From positions 27,491 through 91,490 of the forward strand of contig JAGCPJ010000002.1 in NCBI GenBank assembly GCA_017965765.1: a DNA stretch of 64,000 bases, given 5' to 3'. Below the pieces are notes generated by a model, which saw only the letters and a list, made by a program, of their open reading frames with translations, made no database searches and was not told where the DNA came from. Below, one piece after another: positions 59,926-64,000 of the stretch. The position numbers and the translations under genes are program-made. This stretch comes from Bacteroidales bacterium (GTDB lineage Bacteria > Bacteroidota > Bacteroidia > Bacteroidales > F082). Position 1 is the first letter of the stretch. Every line of letters starts with the position of its first letter.

Positions 59926-62900
59926 ATGAAAAAGTTGTTTTTATTGAGCCTGTTGGCGCTGCTGACGTCATTTTTGAATGCACAAACACATTGGACCCCT
60001 GTGGATCCTGCTGGATCGACGGGTATGACTGCCACGATTATCGGTGTCGTCCAAATTGAAGGGGACGAGCAACATAACAACCAACTGGAAGTCGGCGTTT
60101 TCCATGGAACGGAATGCCGTGGAACCGGCATGGCATCCACCGTTGTCTCGGATAGATGTTACGTGTTCCTGTCGGTGTTTGGCCTTAATGGTGAAGAAGA
60201 TACCTTCAAAATCTATGACCATGCCACCGATGCTGAATTGGATATGACCTGTACTCAGACTTTCGTCTATCAAGACAATAACGCCACAGGAACGATTCCT
60301 GCGCCCTTCGTATTAAACTTCCTGTACAATCATTTTGAGATCAAAGTATCTGCCAATCCTACCACAAGTGGTGTGGTGACGGGAGGGGGAACATACGACA
60401 GAGGTGCCACTGTCAACTTGAATGCTACCCCCAATGAGGGTTCTGTTTTTGAGAAATGGACCAAAGACGATGTCCAAGTGTCAACTTCTGCTGCGTATAG
60501 CTTTACAGCCACAAAGGACACCGAAGGTGAGTACGTCGCTCAATTCCAAACCGCGACATACACTATCACTGTAGCAGCCAACCCGACCACGGGTGGTACG
60601 GTCTCCGGTGGTGGAACTTATACCCATGGTGCCTCAGCCACGTTGATAGCTACTCCCAACACGGGCTATACCTTCGTCAACTGGACCAAAGGCGGCACCC
60701 AAGTCTCCACGGAGGCATCCTATACTTTCCCTGTTACGGAGGCAGGTGACTATGTCGCTAACTTCTCGCTGAACACATATGCGATCACCGTGGCAGCCAA
60801 TCCGACTGCCGGCGGTACCGTATCAGGAGGAGGAAACTATTATCATGGTGCGAATGCTACGCTGACGGCAACCCCCAACACGGGTTATACCTTTGTCAAC
60901 TGGACAAAGGGCGGCACCCAAGTCTCCACATCGGCTTCCTATACCTTCCCTGTGACTGAGGCGGGTGATTATGTCGCCAATTTCAGCCTCAATAGCTATG
61001 CGATCACTGTTGCAGCCAACCCGACTGCCGGCGGTACCGTAACAGGAGGAGGGACCTATAATTTTGGTGCGAATGCCACGTTGACGGCTACGCCCAACAC
61101 GGGCTATACCTTCGTCAACTGGACAAAGGGTGGCACCCAAGTCTCCACGGAGGCATCCTATACTTTCCCTGTGACTGAGGCGGGTGATTATGTTGCCAAT
61201 TTCAGCCTCAATAGCTATGAGATCACCGTCGCAGCCAACCCCACTGCGGGCGGTACTGTATCAGGAGGAGGAACCTATGATCATGGTGCTGAGGCCACAC
61301 TGACGGCTACTCCCAACACGGGTTACACTTTCGTCAACTGGACCAAAGGTGGTACCCAAGTCTCCACGGAGGCATCCTATACTTTCCCTGTGACTGAGGC
61401 GGGCGACTATGTCGCCAACTTCAGCCTTAATAGCTATGAGATTACTGTTGTAGCCAACCCGACTGCCGGCGGTACCGTATTAGGAGGAGGAACCTATAAT
61501 CATGGTGCTGAGGCCACATTAACGGCTACTCCCAACACGGGTTACACCTTTGTCAACTGGACCAAAGGTGGCACCCAAGTCTCCACATCGGCTTCCTATA
61601 CTTTCTCCGTGACGGAGGCAGGTGATTATGTCGCTAACTTCACGCTGAATAGTTACGAAGTCACCGCCACGGCTGATCCTGTTTCTGGTGGAACGATTAC
61701 CGGTGCTGGTACCTACAATCACGGTGAGACCTGTACGTTGGTGGCTACTCCCAATACGGGATGTAACTTCGTCAACTGGACAAAGGACGGCACTCAGGTT
61801 TCCACCGAAACTACCTACAGTTTCACCGTGACCGAAGCTGGGGACTATGTGGCCCACTTCACTTTGATCGGTTACGAGATTGCGGCTGTGGCTAACCCCG
61901 TTGAAGGTGGTACAGTCACGGGTGCCGGCGCATATAACTATGGCCAGGAATGCACCTTGACAGCGTCAGCCAATGATGGCTATACTTTCGTCCAATGGAC
62001 TAAGGACGGCACGGATTACAGCACCGATATGAGCATCACCTTCACCGTAGAGGGTTCCGCCAGTTTTGAAGCCATCTTCTCGCTGAACAGCTATGCCATC
62101 GCCGTTGCTGCTGATCCGACTGAAGGTGGCTCCGTGACTGGTGGGGGTACCTACAACCATGGTGCAACGGCTACTTTGACGGCTACGCCAGCTACGGGCT
62201 ATACCTTCGTCAATTGGACCAAAGGCGGTGCCGAGGTCTCCTCTGAAGCCACTTACAGCTTCACTGTGACGGAGGCTGGTGACTACACCGCTCACTTCTC
62301 GTTGAACAGCTATGCCATCACCGTTGCCGCTGATCCTACCACAGGCGGTACCGTAACAGGCGGTGGTTCTTATAATCATGGAGTAACTGCTACTTTGACG
62401 GCTACGGCAGCCGAAGGATACACTTTCATCAACTGGACCAAGGGCGGTACTGAGGTCTCCGCTGAAGCCTCCTTTAGTTTCCCTGTGACTGAAGCCGGTG
62501 ACTACGTTGCTCACTTCAGTTTGAACAGTTACGAAATCACTGCGACCGCGGATCCTATTTCAGGGGGTACGATCACTGGCGCCGGTACCTATAACCATGG
62601 TGAGACCTGCACCTTGACCGCTACGCCCAACACGGGCAGCAGTTTTGTCAAATGGACGAAGGACGGAGCAGATTACAGCACGGAGACAAGCATTAGCTTC
62701 CCTGTGACTGCAGCAGCTTCGTTTGTGGCCCACTTCACCTTAATCGGCTATGAAGTGTCCGCTACGGCTAATCCGACCGCTGGCGGTACCATCACTGGCA
62801 TGGGCGGCTATGATTATGGCACCACTGCCACGCTGACGGCTACAGCTAATCCGGGTTATACTTTCGTCAACTGGACCCAGGGCGGAACTGTCGTTTCTGA

Positions 62901-64000
62901 CAATCCGACCTATGCATTTGAGGTCACTGGAACCGTTGCTTTGGTGGCCAACTTCAGCATCAATAGCTATGTGATTACCGCTAGCGTGAATCCTACTGAA
63001 GGCGGTACCGTCACTGGCGCTGGCACCTATAACTATGGCGAGACGGTTACGCTGACGGCTACGGCTGCTACAGGCTATGCCTTTGTCAAATGGACGAAGG
63101 AAGGCGTTGAGGTCTCCACTAACCCGACAATCAGCTTTACGGTAGAAGGAGAGGCCTCATACGTGGCTCACTTCACCCAGAACACCTTCGAAATCACCGT
63201 TACGGCAAACCCGACCGTTGGTGGTACCATCACTGGCGCTGGCACTTATAACCATGGCGAGACCGCCACGTTGACCGCCACCGCCGCTACGGGCTATACC
63301 TTCGTCAACTGGACCAAGAACGGGACGGTGGTCTCCACCAACCCGAGCTACTCGTTCGAAGTGACTGAGGCTGTGGCTTTGGTAGCGAACTTCAGCCTGA
63401 ACAGCTATGTGATTACCGCCACGGCCAATCCGACCGCTGGCGGTACCATCACAGGCACTGGGACTTATAACCATGGCGAGACCGCCACGCTGACGGCCAC
63501 CGCCGCTACGGGCTATACCTTCGTCAACTGGACCAAGGAAGGAACAGTGGTCTCCACCAACCCGACCATTAGCTTTACGGTTGAAGGCGCGGCTTCCTAT
63601 GTTGCCAACTTCAGCCTGAACAGCTATGCGATTACCGCTACGGCCAATCCGACCGCTGGCGGTACCATCACTGGCGCTGGCACTTATAACCATGGCGAGA
63701 CTGCCACGCTGACGGCCACCGCCGCTACGGGCTATACCTTCGTCAACTGGACCAAGGGAGGAACAGTGGTTTCCACCAACCCGAGCTATTCGTTCGAAGT
63801 GACTGCTGCCGCTACCTTGGTGGCGAACTTCAGCCTGAACAGCTATGTGATTACCGTCACGGCCAATCCGACCGCTGGTGGTACCATCACGGGCGCTGGC
63901 ACCTATAACCATGGCGAGACCGCCACGCTGACGGCCACCGCCGCTACGGGCTATACCTTCGTCAACTGGACCAAGAACGGGACCGTGGTCTCCACCAACC
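59926..64000 (+). CDS. Secreted repeat protein with divergent InlB-type B-repeats (cut by window end)
   Basis: At least 1358 residues are visible and the frame is open at the window end. The signal peptide is MKKLFLLSLLALLTSFLNAQ. Residues 22-135 are a domain like the one at about 1703-1813 of the preceding protein (GVVQIEGDEQ, VGVFHGTECRG, CYVFLSVFGLNGEEDTFKIY). From about 140 onward there are at least 17 repeats, each with GYTFVNWTKGGTQVS, YVANFSLNSY and NPTAGGTVSGGGTY cores (divergent InlB B-repeat / Listeria-Bacteroides type). The T9SS tail, if any, lies beyond the window. It starts 16 bp after its neighbour, so the two are likely cotranscribed and act at the cell surface, probably in adhesion. 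Confidence 0.88.
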   Translation, partial: MKKLFLLSLLALLTSFLNAQTHWTPVDPAGSTGMTATIIGVVQIEGDEQHNNQLEVGVFHGTECRGTGMASTVVSDRCYVFLSVFGLNGEEDTFKIYDHATDAELDMTCTQTFVYQDNNATGTIPAPFVLNFLYNHFEIKVSANPTTSGVVTGGGTYDRGATVNLNATPNEGSVFEKWTKDDVQVSTSAAYSFTATKDTEGEYVAQFQTATYTITVAANPTTGGTVSGGGTYTHGASATLIATPNTGYTFVNWTKGGTQVSTEASYTFPVTEAGDYVANFSLNTYAITVAANPTAGGTVSGGGNYYHGANATLTATPNTGYTFVNWTKGGTQVSTSASYTFPVTEAGDYVANFSLNSYAITVAANPTAGGTVTGGGTYNFGANATLTATPNTGYTFVNWTKGGTQVSTEASYTFPVTEAGDYVANFSLNSYEITVAANPTAGGTVSGGGTYDHGAEATLTATPNTGYTFVNWTKGGTQVSTEASYTFPVTEAGDYVANFSLNSYEITVVANPTAGGTVLGGGTYNHGAEATLTATPNTGYTFVNWTKGGTQVSTSASYTFSVTEAGDYVANFTLNSYEVTATADPVSGGTITGAGTYNHGETCTLVATPNTGCNFVNWTKDGTQVSTETTYSFTVTEAGDYVAHFTLIGYEIAAVANPVEGGTVTGAGAYNYGQECTLTASANDGYTFVQWTKDGTDYSTDMSITFTVEGSASFEAIFSLNSYAIAVAADPTEGGSVTGGGTYNHGATATLTATPATGYTFVNWTKGGAEVSSEATYSFTVTEAGDYTAHFSLNSYAITVAADPTTGGTVTGGGSYNHGVTATLTATAAEGYTFINWTKGGTEVSAEASFSFPVTEAGDYVAHFSLNSYEITATADPISGGTITGAGTYNHGETCTLTATPNTGSSFVKWTKDGADYSTETSISFPVTAAASFVAHFTLIGYEVSATANPTAGGTITGMGGYDYGTTATLTATANPGYTFVNWTQGGTVVSDNPTYAFEVTGTVALVANFSINSYVITASVNPTEGGTVTGAGTYNYGETVTLTATAATGYAFVKWTKEGVEVSTNPTISFTVEGEASYVAHFTQNTFEITVTANPTVGGTITGAGTYNHGETATLTATAATGYTFVNWTKNGTVVSTNPSYSFEVTEAVALVANFSLNSYVITATANPTAGGTITGTGTYNHGETATLTATAATGYTFVNWTKEGTVVSTNPTISFTVEGAASYVANFSLNSYAITATANPTAGGTITGAGTYNHGETATLTATAATGYTFVNWTKGGTVVSTNPSYSFEVTAAATLVANFSLNSYVITVTANPTAGGTITGAGTYNHGETATLTATAATGYTFVNWTKNGTVVSTN
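60359..64000 (+). repeat. 219-bp tandem repeats (73-residue InlB-type units)
   Basis: The conserved GTCAACTGG anchor or its variant falls at 60451, 60676, then every 219 bp: 60895, 61114, 61333, 61552, 61771, 61990, 62209, 62428, 62647, 62866, 63085, 63304, 63523, 63742, 63961. The last copies are nearly identical in DNA and alternate in two subtypes. Confidence 0.95.

Noticed and set aside
61966-63912. Long open frames on the minus strand opposite the 219-bp repeats (for example 61966-62514 and 63157-63912)
   Set aside because: They only mirror the repeat periodicity; the plus strand carries the signal peptide and a continuous frame, and the minus frames have no start context or known domain.
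60359-64000. Regular repeats as a possible CRISPR array
   Set aside because: The 219-bp units have no short repeat/unique spacer structure and are translated in frame throughout.

Overview
The window is a piece of a Bacteroidales (phylum Bacteroidota) chromosome, base composition near 50% GC. The evidence is a T9SS-type C-terminal sorting tail on a 1903-residue protein, a GH97 alpha-glucosidase with SusB-like residues, a rSAM/lipoprotein gene pair, an outer-membrane TonB-type receptor with a carboxypeptidase-like N-terminal domain, and -7 promoter boxes of the form TAnnTTTG upstream of many genes. No genus can be named from the sequence alone.

Region 1 (1-16739, all + strand, tightly packed and often overlapping) is one long polysaccharide biosynthesis operon. 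Its 3' half is conventional: polysaccharide deacetylase, NAD-dependent sugar epimerase/reductase, polyprenyl-phosphate sugar-1-phosphate transferase, a cupin-aminotransferase fusion, mannose-1-phosphate guanylyltransferase and an initiating sugar transferase. Its 5' half is not: a CitE-like HpcH/HpaI lyase, a membrane acyltransferase, both halves of a class I fumarase/tartrate dehydratase, two sugar-transfer-associated ATP-grasp proteins, a D-2-hydroxyacid dehydrogenase, a MmgE/PrpD-family protein, a third ATP-grasp protein and a secreted beta-propeller protein. I infer that it makes a hydroxy- or dicarboxylic acid and ligates it to a sugar or glycan.

Region 2 (16744-26504, - strand) reads lipoprotein, radical SAM/SPASM enzyme, guanine deaminase, then a 2572-residue cyclic beta-1,2-glucan synthase-like protein (GT84, glycoamylase-like and GH94 regions). 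A second lipoprotein with the same signal peptide and the same CVYGsP motif lies 23 kb away (49095-49373), without its own radical SAM gene, next to pseudouridine kinase.

Region 3 (26600-54021) is mixed housekeeping and envelope functions: acyltransferase, DUF2147 and outer-membrane barrel proteins, GH97, lipoproteins, pseudouridine-5'-phosphate glycosidase and kinase (psuG and psuK, 15 kb apart), a protein fusing a cytosolic DUF4062/TIR-like domain through one membrane helix to an L,D-transpeptidase domain, a cation diffusion transporter, an ORF6N protein, transglutaminase-like and C69 peptidases, an M16 peptidase, an SDR, a TonB-type receptor, tRNA-Arg(UCU), an RRM protein, a PatB/MalY aminotransferase and NAD-dependent DNA ligase.

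Region 4 (54198-64000) holds two large secreted proteins. The first ends in a T9SS sorting tail; the second begins with a domain like one near the end of the first and then runs off the window in at least 17 divergent-InlB-type repeats spaced exactly 219 bp apart over the last 16.

Running across regions 2 and 3 is a family of 7-bp-period short tandem repeats (core GGA plus four variable bases) at ten places, eight of them entirely inside reading frames and kept in frame. At two convergent gene junctions the arrays lead into a shared palindromic intergenic element. No gene-free stretch exceeds 300 bases.
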